Source: Emydura subglobosa | Lineage: Eukaryota > Chordata > Testudines > Chelidae | DNA length: 64,000 nt | Direction: 5' to 3' | Assembly (NCBI GenBank): GCA_007922225.1 | Contig: ML680086.1 | Location: forward strand, 13,492,540-13,556,539 | Part shown: positions 51,347 through 61,677 of the stretch, one piece after another | Layout of the letters: each line of letters begins with the position of its first letter | How positions within the stretch are numbered: position 1 is the first letter of the stretch | Notes under the pieces: generated by a model | Database searches by the model: none | What the model was told of the DNA's origin: nothing | The model's input: the letters and a program-made list of their open reading frames with translations, nothing else | Made by a program: the position numbers and the translations under genes

Positions 51347-54300
51347 TCCCCCTTCCACACACATCCATATATACAAAAGTAAGGGAAACTTGTGGTTCAC
51401 TTCTCAGAAGTGGCATAGTTGCTACAGGGAACTCTCACCCTCAGAATAAGAGCATATAAAGCCCGTTGCAGGTGCAAGCGACCCTAACACTAGTAATAAC
51501 TATAGCCCACAGTCACAGGCAGCTTTGTTTTTCTCTTTAAAACCTTTACCAAAAGTAAAAATGACCTTCTCATACTTGCCATGTTATCCCTCCTAATCGT
51601 GGTCTTAAAAAAAATCCAAAATAGCTCCCCCTCCCCCCCTGTACAATGACAGCAGAGACTTTTCGCTGTCCCTCGCCACAAGGCCACCCTTATGAAAGGT
51701 CCCGTTGCAGCTACATTTCTGGTTTCCTTTGGATGAATCCAAACAGAATTTCAGGTCACTCAGCACCAGGTTGGTTTCTATAAAGATACCATATGTTGAT
51801 TGTGTGATGTGATGAGAAGCGATGTGTTCCCAACGTCTTACCTTTAGTGCAGTACTACCTAGGTGGGGTGAAAAATTACTGCGTACCAATAAAAAATATA
51901 ATCAGATGGGGGCAGAGAGAAAGTGCAACTTTATCAAAGAAGATTTCTACCCCACTCTTTTCACTGGCACCAGTGAACAGCATACTGGTAATACCATCCA
52001 TCTAGCTCTACAGGAGAGAGGTGCTTAATGTCACCAAGTGGAGTAGTGGTGTGTTCTTTGCTGAAATGAGTGAGAAATGTAAGAGATCCTTGCCACATCT
52101 AGAAGGGTTCAGCTAATTTGTATTCCTGGGGTTTTTTCATGCTTTTGTGGCGCTAGTCTGAAATTCTTGGCAGAGTCCATTGCCAATAACTATCCTTGCA
52201 AAGAGAGTAACTAAATCCCCGTTTCATGCTGGCAGCATCAACTGATGCTTACATGTTTGTTTTGTAATCAACTGAGAAATTAAAACGAATGCTTAGTTCC
52301 ATCCTGGAGGTTAGGTCAACAGAATTCCGTCTTATGAAGTGGTTTCAAAAACTTAAAACGGAGTTTTCACTGGGAAGCAGGGAGAGGTGAGTTTAACGAT
52401 GTCACCGTAAATACAACTACTCTAATAAATACCATGTGAAGGTACAGTATTCTCATCTGGCATATGCTGACCTGGGCCAAGCTCTTGAAAACATCTTACC
52501 ATTCTGATTCTGAACTACCCATAGCCTCAAAATTTCTTCTTCTGTTCAGGCCCTATGATCAATGGCTCCAGCTTTATTTGAGGAAAAGATTTTTAAAGTT
52601 TCCAATAATCAAAAATTGCTGCTCTGTGAAAAACTAAATTGATATTCAGTCTTCTAGTTCCTCCTCATCCTGCTCCTGAATTTACAGCTGGCACCAACAG
52701 CAAATACAAGAGAATATGGTGTCTTGTTACTGTCCTTCTCGCTGAAAAGTCATGCCATCATATAAGGGTTATTAAACTAGATACCCAACCTGACTATTTA
52801 GTTTCATACCACAGCTGCTATTGTGCCCTGCCTTTGCTGATTGATTCTCATGCTGTGCAATGTTTGTCTTGGCAAATGACACACCAGGGCCACTGCAGAC
52901 GGGATCGACAATTCTGCTTTAAATAACTGAAACATCAGATGCCAGTTCTCTGCAGATCACTGCATTAAAGCAAGTCTAAGCAAGCATGGAGAGGCATAGG
53001 ACTGTGTCCATCCCCCGGTGCCACATTTGGAACCCAGTGTAAGTTAGGGGCCTGGTTATCAGAATTGCTGAGCATCTCCAGCTCTAACTGAAAGTGATGG
53101 GAGCTGTGAATACTCAACATCTTTGAAAATTAGGCATTAGATGTATAACCTTCCCTCTCCAGCTATTTAATACCGTGTGCATCACTATGGTATCCCCTAA
53201 TTTTACCACTTCTTCCCTGTTTTCCCATGAGCCGGCTATCCCCGCGCATTTCCAGCCTGTATTAGTCCCCAAAAAGCAATACAGTAGGGCAGATTCTCTT
53301 CTGTTTCATTCCTTGCTGTGCTGTGCATCAAGTGGTCAGCAGGGGAGGGATAGCAGCTGTGCTCTGCACCATCACCTACTAATGCTGATAAGTCTGATTC
53401 AAACATTTCACTTAAGAGTTAGAGGTGCAGCTCAGGGAGCATGTTTCCAATTCACAATCAAATACCAAAGTTTTTAACATGGTCACCTGTTAAGCTAGAC
53501 ACCTCTAGGTAACTGTCAAATGCAAGCAGCTGAGCCTCTCTGTTATGCAAGGGGCAGGTAATGAAATCCCTGCAGCGGTTAATTCCTTCTCTACATGAAC
53601 TGCTAACCAAGCCACCATCTCACTGACTGCCTTGTGAAACTGGAACTAGGAACTATGTTAAGGAGCCAGGTATAATTACATTTTATAGTGTTTTTAAAAA
53701 AGATTCAGGCTTCTAGCCAAAAATCAGAACCTTATCTAGAAGTCTAGCGGATCACTGCTCTTACTAACAAACCATCTATTCCTAGAATTAGGAAAACTTA
53801 TGGCTCTTTTTAAAAATGAGACATGGATGGCATTAATCTGGACATAAGGTTCCTAAGCACTTGGGTTTCTGGTTTTAAGCCAAACCACCACCTTTACAGA
53901 TGTCTAATGTTCGTAAGATGGAAGCAACAATATAAGACGTAGATAAATATTTTTACAGCTGTGTCCATCAAATTCAAGTGCACAGACGCTCACTTACAGC
54001 TGATGGAGTTGGAGAAATTAATTTTTAAAAAGATTTCTTCTCAACAAGTACATGCTAACTCACCACCCCATCCTACCCACTTCTTTCCTTGTAGTCAGTT
54101 CAAATGACTTATCTTTGCTTAGAGGATGACAAAAGTTAATACTGTCTAGGTGCAAAATTGTGGTAATGTTTCCTGCAACCCAGGTGCAGAAAGGCTGCTG
54201 ATGGGACTGTCAAACCACTTCACAGTGACCAAGAGCTGCTCCGCAATTATGTTGAGTTTCAGGTCTACACTTACTTCTGTCCTGCACCAAAAGCTATGTA

Positions 54301-56998
54301 TTTTGGTACTAGCACCTACTTCATTTCAACCTATTTAACAGATGTTAGATGAACCATGGATGACAGTAGCGCTACCTTCTTTAGAACAAACCCTTCTGGA
54401 AATACCAAACCAACTAAAAATGTGTAGCAATACATATGGGAGATTTAAAAAAAAACAAAAAAACCACCAAGGTTCCTTTTGGTGTCTGGTTCAGAAGCTG
54501 TATCCCAGACACATTTTATTATTCCCATCTTCACCATGCACTAGAATGACTGCCTGCAGGGAAGTCAGTCTGCATGGAAGCATGTTTGTAAATTCCTCTG
54601 ACAAAAAGGGACAAAATAGCCTGTCTTTTGTGAACACACACACACAAATGAGCACTGAGCAGCTTTCACCCCTCCAGTCTGGATTTTGGGGGTTCACCAC
54701 CTTTTGTTTTCTGGCCTAATGTCTGAATAAAATTCAGCTGCAAAAAATTTCAGCCAGTGCATGGAAAGAAAGATTTGAGAGACCCATTCCCAGGGTGGTG
54801 CTTGAGCATTTCTTTAGGTGGACTAGAGATGGCTCTTCCTAAGCGTCCTCCAAAAAAGTCAACCTTGAAGGGGCAAACTGTTTCCAACATATTTATATAG
54901 CAATCAGTAAAGTGTACATTGTTAATGTACATCTTATGCAGTAATGAATCAATTGCGTATTTGAACAGCATATGCGCATATTTAAATAAACCTGCATGTA
55001 TATAGACACTAGAGAGTAAATGACTTACCTGTATTTGTTCTCTCAAGTTAACACTGTACATACAGCCATACTATTGGGTCACTGGACTCCCAGCAGTGGC
55101 ATCAAGAGTAATCTTCAGTTATAGACATTTCTAGATTTTCTCTCTCCCCTCCACTGAAGTTTCAGGGTATACAAGATGACAGTTGCAGGGACTAAGTAAA
55201 TTAAGGCGCCAGTAGCCATTGTGGAATAAACATCTCCGCTCCAAGGAGCACGACCATAGGAGGCTCAGAGATTGAGCTATGCCATGCAAATGTCAAGATC
55301 ACACCATTGAGAAGCTGGGTATTGTTGCTGGTATGCCTCTAACAAAAGTTTAGTGTGACCCGTACAGTTGCATTGTTGTCTTCTGCATAAGGAGAAAAGC
55401 AGGAAACCTACTACAGCAGCATGGTTTTCTTAACTGACACAACCTGAACTAACAGTTGTAGATGTCCCACTAGAGTCCTTTTGTTCCCAAGCAATGCTAT
55501 GACTGAAGAGAACTACTCATCTTAGTTATAAGGCCTCCTAAATAAGGCATGAGGAAAGGAGAATGAGATGATGACTTAGGGTACAAATCAAACACTACCT
55601 TTGGAAGAGATGCTGGAAGAGATTTAAAAACACCAGCCGCTATTTGTAAACTTACACTGGATCAGGTCATTTAGAGCTTGCAACCCGCCCCTTTAATAAA
55701 TATCTCCTACAACTGAGAATAAAACTTTCCATGGTAGGAAATGTTACACTAGAATAAAAAATGATAAAGAAGCTGCTTTAAAACAGTAACAGCTCAAGAC
55801 ATTGTAGACATGTACGTATTAAAAGGGCATATGATTAAGTGAGCACTTAATATACTGAGTAGCTAAAAACTAGATTGCAACTTATTTATGGTCTAGTTCA
55901 CAGAACGACAGGGCTACAGTCAGAGGACTAGGGCAAGTGACTGACCAATGTATAGGTTAATAGTGGTAGCACAGTGACACAAGAGAAGGAATTTAATTCA
56001 ACTAGTGTTGTAACAGGCAAGCTTCCTATATATAAAACTGATTGGCTACCTAATAGAGTCCTACTAGACAACCGTGACTTGAAACATTAGCAGAAACCCA
56101 AAGTTTTCTCTGTATTTGTTCTCTGAAGAACAGTTTGTTCTCTATAAACAATGAAAAAGATTCCAGGGCGGGATGGAAAAATTAAGTGCTAGTTCTCAGT
56201 AATTAAAGTGAGGCTTGGAGACTAATGGGCTGTGCTACATTCCATCTCTGAGTGTAAAAGAAATGAAATTATTCCAGCCAGTTGGGAACAGATTACATCC
56301 AACTCCATCTCCTGAGCTTTGCTGGGTCCTGACCTCACTAGACATTAGAGGGTATATAATAGCTAATTCCACCCCCATGACCAGGGAAGGAAATCTACAT
56401 CCCCTACATTCTTTGTAACAAGACTGGCATGCTGCTTCTCAAATCTTCTCCTCTCTCTCGGACACACACACTCATGTGCATGATGTTCACCATTCCCTGC
56501 TCGAAGTACTCAAGAGTTGGGGATATATGCAGCAATGCCAACTCTTAAGAGAACAAACACAAACAGAGGAAGATAAAAATGTATTGTGCCATGATAGTCC
56601 ATTTCTATGCAAAAAAAATACACTTACACAATCAATGTCCAAAATTAATTATGCTTGTAGAGGAGGCTGTTTGCATGTCAAAAGTTGGTTCTGTTATCTG
56701 AAGCTGAAAGTTTATCCACGGGAAAGGAAACAAAAGCATCCCTCTTCAGGGGAGTGAGAAGCTCTTACTGACATCTGGCTTGGGCCAGCTCTTGAGTAAG
56801 ATTCTAGATTAGGCAGCAGCTGGCGCTGCATTAACAGCCTAATTCTCTTGCGCTCCCTCTCTGATGTGCTGTACTGAAAGGTCTCGTTACGGCAGTGCTT
56901 TTATGCCAGGCCCTGCTACTGAGATTCCTATCACGCCCATGGACTTAAAAATCTTCTCAAATGTAATAGCAGATCCTTCATAAGCAGGCAGTTTAAGT

Positions 56999-57009
56999 TC
57001 AATCCGTTT
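56999..57009 (-). CDS. ZHX3: ZHX3 terminal coding exon (Glu-Thr-Asp-stop)
   Basis: On the minus strand, TTGTCTCTTTCAG is followed by AAACGGATTGA. Joined to the G left by the main exon this reads Glu-Thr-Asp-stop, exactly the last three residues I recall for human ZHX3 (QLETD). Phase, acceptor quality and product all agree. The intron is 1720 bp. Confidence 0.87.
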
Positions 57010-60000
57010 CTGAAAGAGACAACGTACACATGTGTCAGAACACACTTCCCATGATTGCAAAATTGGTAGGTAACGCTGGGGGCTCTTCTGCCGGAAGAGC
57101 TTTCTTTGAGCAACAGCTTCATTTTAAGATACAGCCACAGAACATGATCCCGTGATGAGGGGAAAGGAGTGGGGCTGGGGTGAGGGCTAGCAATTGCATG
57201 GGGCCAGGAGGGCAGCAGCAGCTGCTGCCGCTCAACAGGTGGCCACCAGCAGCTTGTTGTAGTTAAGCGAGTCCCCCTCTGAACAACCTTGTTTCAAGGA
57301 TCTAGCGAGATGGAGGGCTGGCCCTACCTAGCCCTAGCAGCTTTGGAAAAAAAATAAGCCAATATGAGTTTCTCCAAGAGGAAGGAGAAGTAGCAGAGCT
57401 GACATACTCTCAGCTTTGATGTTTGTACCCTCCTAGACGCTCCCCAACCCTCCAACACAGGTTCTGGGGAGGAGTAAAATAGGATGGGTGCCCGTTTTCA
57501 GCAGCTGGGATGGGGCAGGGTGCCTGGCTGGCCTGCCAGTGTGAGAAAGTTCACGGGGCAGGGGAAGGCTGGGTTACACCTGTGACCTGTTGAGCTAGTG
57601 GCACGGTTAACAAAAGAGCCATCTCCTCTCCCTTCCCTCACCAGCACTGTGTCATCAGTAGGGAGGGAACCACTGTGCCTCTGCTGGGAGCAGGAAGGGG
57701 GAGATTAGCATTGCCCTGGAGTGGCTCAAGAGAGATAACAGGCCGAGCCTGATCTTCTAAGGCAGAGGGCCATGTTCAGGGCCTGCTAATGGTGATGGCA
57801 GCCACTCCTAGCACTGCTGCACAAGTATCAACCCAACCCCATTCCTATTTGTGTGTGGGGTCCCCCATCTCTCTTCCTGGAATATTTCTTTTTTAACAGA
57901 TGCCCAGCCTAGCAGCAACAGCTGCTTCCCCATTCCGCATCCTCCTCCGGACCCCCCGAATAGAGCCTTGGTGCAGGGAGAGTTCGGCAGTAGTTCGCCA
58001 CAGAGGAGAAAATTGCAGCAGCGGCAGCTGCTTTCCTCTACTGCCCGTATTCCTGCTAAGCCTCTTGCTTGGAACAAGAGCAGGGTCCCTTTCAAACCCA
58101 AACTCATCTAGAAATTAAGGGCTAAATTTAAAAAAAAAAATTGGAGGGGGGAAGCCACTAAATGTTGGAAGGTAACTCTTTAAAGGCCTCTACACCTAGC
58201 ACAGATGTGTGGCAGGCCGGAGCTGTGCTTCAATCTGATCTGCTGGACTTGCAGTGAGGTTGGATACAGAAATCTGTCCAGCTGCTGAGGCCCTCAATGA
58301 GCTGTCACTCTGAGTGAAATACACCATGGCGAGCACTCCTCTGCAGGCAGGAGGATGGACTGGATACCCTGTTTGGTTTTATCCATGCCTAACTTCTGTG
58401 ATAGGAGTCTATTTCACAGCAGCACTGGTGTCTGTACTCTGGGAGCTAAATACAGCGCAAGCATGATAGAGGGGCAGCAAGGCTTGCACCCTTTGCCCCA
58501 CCTCCCGTCTTTCTTTTCGGAATCAGTTTAACCATAATCATGCATTGGCTTTATTCACCCCCTCCAGATCAGCCCTCCCACCAAGTAAATGTGAACAATA
58601 AAACTTGGCATTAAACCTCTCAAGTGTCAACTGCTAGTTACTCAGTGTTCGGATTTTGCTTCTTGAGGCTGGAATGAGCCTATTTACAGAAGCTACTCAA
58701 AGCAGCCAAACTATCAATCAGTTTCTTACCAAGCTGAATTGCAGGTTGCTGACTAAACGGGTCAAAGGGTTCTGAATGGCCTTCCTGGCCACTGGGCTCC
58801 CAAGATTCGCTACTTTCAGACACCTCAGAATAGGCATCATATGTCCCTTTTTGGCTTCCAGCTTGATCACCCGTGCTCGAGCATCGGTCTTCACTTCCTG
58901 TGTCAGACACGGCCCTGGTTTCTTCATCCACCTTTACAGCAAACCACACTCTAACCCGCTGTGAATTCAGTTGAGTTCTCTCACACAAGCTCTGAAGATC
59001 ATCTTCATACAGCATCTTGTTCTTTTTGTAATAGTCCTCTAGGATCTCTTTGCTGGCTGGGCTGATCTCTGCTAAACCTGGAGGAAAGATACCGTGCCGG
59101 TAGTTCTCATACCATTTCAGCTGACCATTTTTAAAACCATATCGGCTATCCCCAAACCAGCGAATTATCTCCGCCCGTGGCAGTCCTGTTTGAGCAACTA
59201 TGGCGTCGTATTCTTGATTTGTTGGCCGCTGTGTCTTTACAAACATTAATTTAAGCAAATGCCGCTGTTGGGCTGTTTTTTTAAAGTTCAGTTTGGTTTT
59301 GGGAGGGGTAGGTGGCCTGCTAGAACAGTGGTCCCCTTGATCATTTGCACCTACACCTGGCAATTCATTTTTACCATTTGACTCAGTCACTCTTAGCTTC
59401 TTCAGATTGATTTTAATAGGACTAACTTTCCGCTCCACTGAAGTTGAATTGCTACCTTGTGTATCTAATGAACCATTTTCACTTGAGACCCTCAGTTCAT
59501 CTGAGGAGTCTTCCTCTTCTCCACAATTATTTTCAGTGTCCTCCTCCTCTTGCTGGACAACTTCTGCTTTTTTATTTTCCTCCATCACCTTTTTTTTCCT
59601 CCTCTCTGAAAACCAGCCATCGATTTCTCTCCTGGTCATTTTTGTTTCACTCCTCAAACGGTCCACTTCTTCTTCTGGAGGAAAAGGATTTTGTGCAAAA
59701 CTGCTTTCCAAAGCCTTGAGCTGCTCTGGTGCTCTCTCTTTGTATTTCGTTGGGGTGAAGTCGGGCGTTTGATGCCAGGATTGTCGTCTTGTTTGGTGAT
59801 GAGCCACTGGCATTGCTGCTGTCATACAAGTTAACTCACTCCCTTTTGGTGACACAGTGAAGGTAATGTCAGGCAAGGAGTCAATAATTATTGTATTATC
59901 TCCAGCAAACATGGCTCTACTGCCTTTCATGTTCCTGAAATGGTATCTCCTATCACTAAACCACTTTCGAACCTCCCTAGTTGTAAGGCCTGTAATTTTA

Positions 60001-61532
60001 GTCAGACGCTCAACTTCAGCATGGCCAGGGAACTGATTCCTACAGAAGCTGCCCTTCAGTGCAGATAGCTGCTCATGGGACTTCTTATTTTTGTAGATGT
60101 TGGGATCCATGAAAGCTTGGGAAGATATGCTTGGGCAAGCAGTAAGCAGAGACTGAGCGGTATTGACCACTTTCACAGTTGATGCGCTACTTGAACACGC
60201 ATTGTTGTGTTGCGTGACGGGTTGGAGCTTGGGAATAGACGTCACTGCTAATGTGAGAGATGAGCTACTTCCTTTTAATCCATTTGTCATTATTGGCTGT
60301 GTAACGAGTAGCCCTCCTGTTCCTTCTGGTTGCCCGACCACATGACCAGGTAAAGTCGCCTGAATGAGATGCTGGACATTGCTAGCATTTGCAACTAGAG
60401 GTGTATTTAAAACTGTGATAGTGGGCTGCGGTGCAGACTGAATAACAGTGTTGAACATTTTTTTCCGTGCTTCTTCTATCTCCTCTGGTGACCAGCTGAT
60501 GCCTTGTTTCAACCGCTGGGCAGTAAACCAGATCTTAAGCTGCTCTTCTGGGTACTTGGTCACGACAGTCAAATAGCAAAGCTCAGCTTTTGTAGGGTAA
60601 GGAAACTTATGAAAAGAGTTTTTCAGGAAGCTGTTGGAGTCCATGGCTGCATTGTATGTTGGAATGCTGCTCAGAGGAATCAGCACTTTAGGAAGGGATT
60701 TGGACGTGGGTAGCTCCTGGTGCAGCTGTGGCAGTGGCTGCTGCTGCTGCAACGACACAAGTTGTGCAATGCCTGCCTGCAAAACAGGCATATTTCCCAA
60801 TATGGAGCCATTGACTATGTGAGATGATTTTGCTGAGCTGGCAGTTGACTGGCTGGCCGGCAGAGACCCATTGGTGAATGAATGGTCACCGTCTTTCATC
60901 GCCAATTCATTGCCCATTTGATTTGGTACATTCTCCTTCAGCATGTGAATTTTTTTGGCCTCAGGCTTACCTTTCATTATCTTCATAATGGGAGTTTTGG
61001 TGATGATAATTTCAGCTTGACCATCCACCCCCTCCTCACAGAATTCTCCTGGAAGGTCTTGGTTGCTGGTGGCATCAGAGATACTTTGTTCCACTGTTGT
61101 ATGATTATCCTGCTTAGCCACATTCCAGATGAAGCTAGTTTCACCAGCGTGGCACTCCACATTGTGATGCGAAAGCTCTTTGTGGCTTTGTGCCAGAAAA
61201 CTGCACTCAACACATACAAACAAGGGGTCTTTGCTGAAGTCTAAGTGCGCAGAATCCATGTGTCCAAAGAAATGATTAATGTCTTGAGATCCAAAATCGC
61301 AATACTTACACATGTAAGTATCGCCATTTATAATACTGCGATGCCCATTAGACAATGTTCCATTATTATTGCTATTGTTAATAACAGCATCACTAGCTGC
61401 TGGGGCTTCAGGAGGCATGTGCTGTTGAGTTCCTTCATGATCGTCTTCCACGGTATCTGATTCCATCTCCTGCAGCACCATTGTTTTAACTGGTATCATG
61501 CAAGGAGTTGTGGATTTTCTTTTGCTAGCCAT
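56999..61532 (-). CDS. ZHX3: ZHX3, zinc fingers and homeoboxes protein 3 (two coding exons)
   Basis: A nuclear transcriptional repressor that dimerises with ZHX1 and ZHX2. The CDS joins 61532-58730 to 57009-56999 and gives 937 residues (human 956). Two C2H2 fingers use Cys75/Cys78/His91/His96 and Cys107/Cys110/His123/His128. Five homeodomains lie at about residues 300-360, 480-540, 596-655, 750-812 and 818-875, each with the helix-3 Trp-Phe pair. An acidic stretch follows the third. The start MASKRKSTTPCMIPVKT matches human, and the ATG has G at -3 and +4. The end QL-ETD also matches human, but only after splicing. The open frame running on to 58680 is intron read-through. Confidence 0.96.
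57010..58729 (-). other. ZHX3 last intron
   Basis: 1720 bases bounded by GTAAGA and TTTCAG on the minus strand. It holds the read-through codons and a possible intronic polyadenylation signal at 58550. No repeat was recognised. Confidence 0.8.
58550..58555 (-). terminator. Intronic polyadenylation signal near the ZHX3 read-through stop
   Basis: Minus-strand AATAAA in GAATAAAGCC about 125 bases beyond the TAG at 58680-58682. It could end a transcript that keeps the last intron and so makes the 950-residue form. Confidence 0.4.
58730..61532 (-). CDS. ZHX3: ZHX3 main coding exon
   Basis: Holds 934 full codons plus one base: both zinc fingers, all five homeodomains and the C-terminal SEPFDPF region. 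It ends CAG-CTT-G and is followed by GTAAGA at 58729-58724, a near-perfect donor. Without splicing the frame continues 16 more residues (GKKLIDSL..SSFCK), which do not resemble the human C-terminus. Confidence 0.95.
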
Positions 61533-61677
61533 TGCTGCAACAAATCCAGGTAATTAATGCTTCAAAAAATAAAGCGCTGTTCTTTGCAAGTTTTCTGCAC
61601 TCTAGATTCCGGCAAAGGCATGCTGTCCAAAGGAATATTTTTCAAGTGTTGACAAATGTTTACACTTGTTGTTGAAC
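61533..61677 (-). other. ZHX3: ZHX3 5'UTR part of the main exon
   Basis: On the minus strand a very strong pyrimidine tract ends CTTCCTCAG at 61678, giving an exon that starts at 61677, 145 bases before the ATG. A weaker acceptor (TTGTTGCAG) sits directly before the start codon, with the exon then beginning at 61534. Upstream noncoding exons and the promoter lie outside the window. Confidence 0.65.
61562..61621 (-). other. Upstream ORF in the ZHX3 5'UTR (19 codons)
   Basis: ATG at 61621-61619 opens a 19-codon frame (MPLPESRVQKTCKEQRFIF) with TGA at 61564-61562, ending 29 bases before the main ATG. It exists only in transcripts using the 61677 acceptor. Confidence 0.5.

Larger units (their letters stand above)
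51257..56998 (-). other. ZHX3: ZHX3 3'UTR (end inferred)
   Basis: About 5.7 kb from the ZHX3 stop codon to a canonical polyadenylation signal on the minus strand. Human ZHX3 also has a several-kilobase 3'UTR. No transposon tails were recognised here, unlike the PLCG1 introns, which supports a constrained transcript. Minus-strand AATAAA also occurs within it near 52573 and 54515, so shorter ends are possible. Confidence 0.6.

Noticed and set aside
56883..57009. Minus-strand frame KRIELKLPAYEGSAITFEKI and on, apparently a terminal coding exon in phase 0
   Set aside because: The same exon read in the phase left by the ZHX3 donor gives Glu-Thr-Asp-stop, matching human. The 40-codon frame is a chance opening in the 3'UTR with no recognised homologue.
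58680..58729. ZHX3 C-terminal residues GKKLIDSL to SSFCK as the normal protein end
   Set aside because: They lie beyond a near-perfect splice donor and do not match the human C-terminus; kept only as a possible minor isoform.
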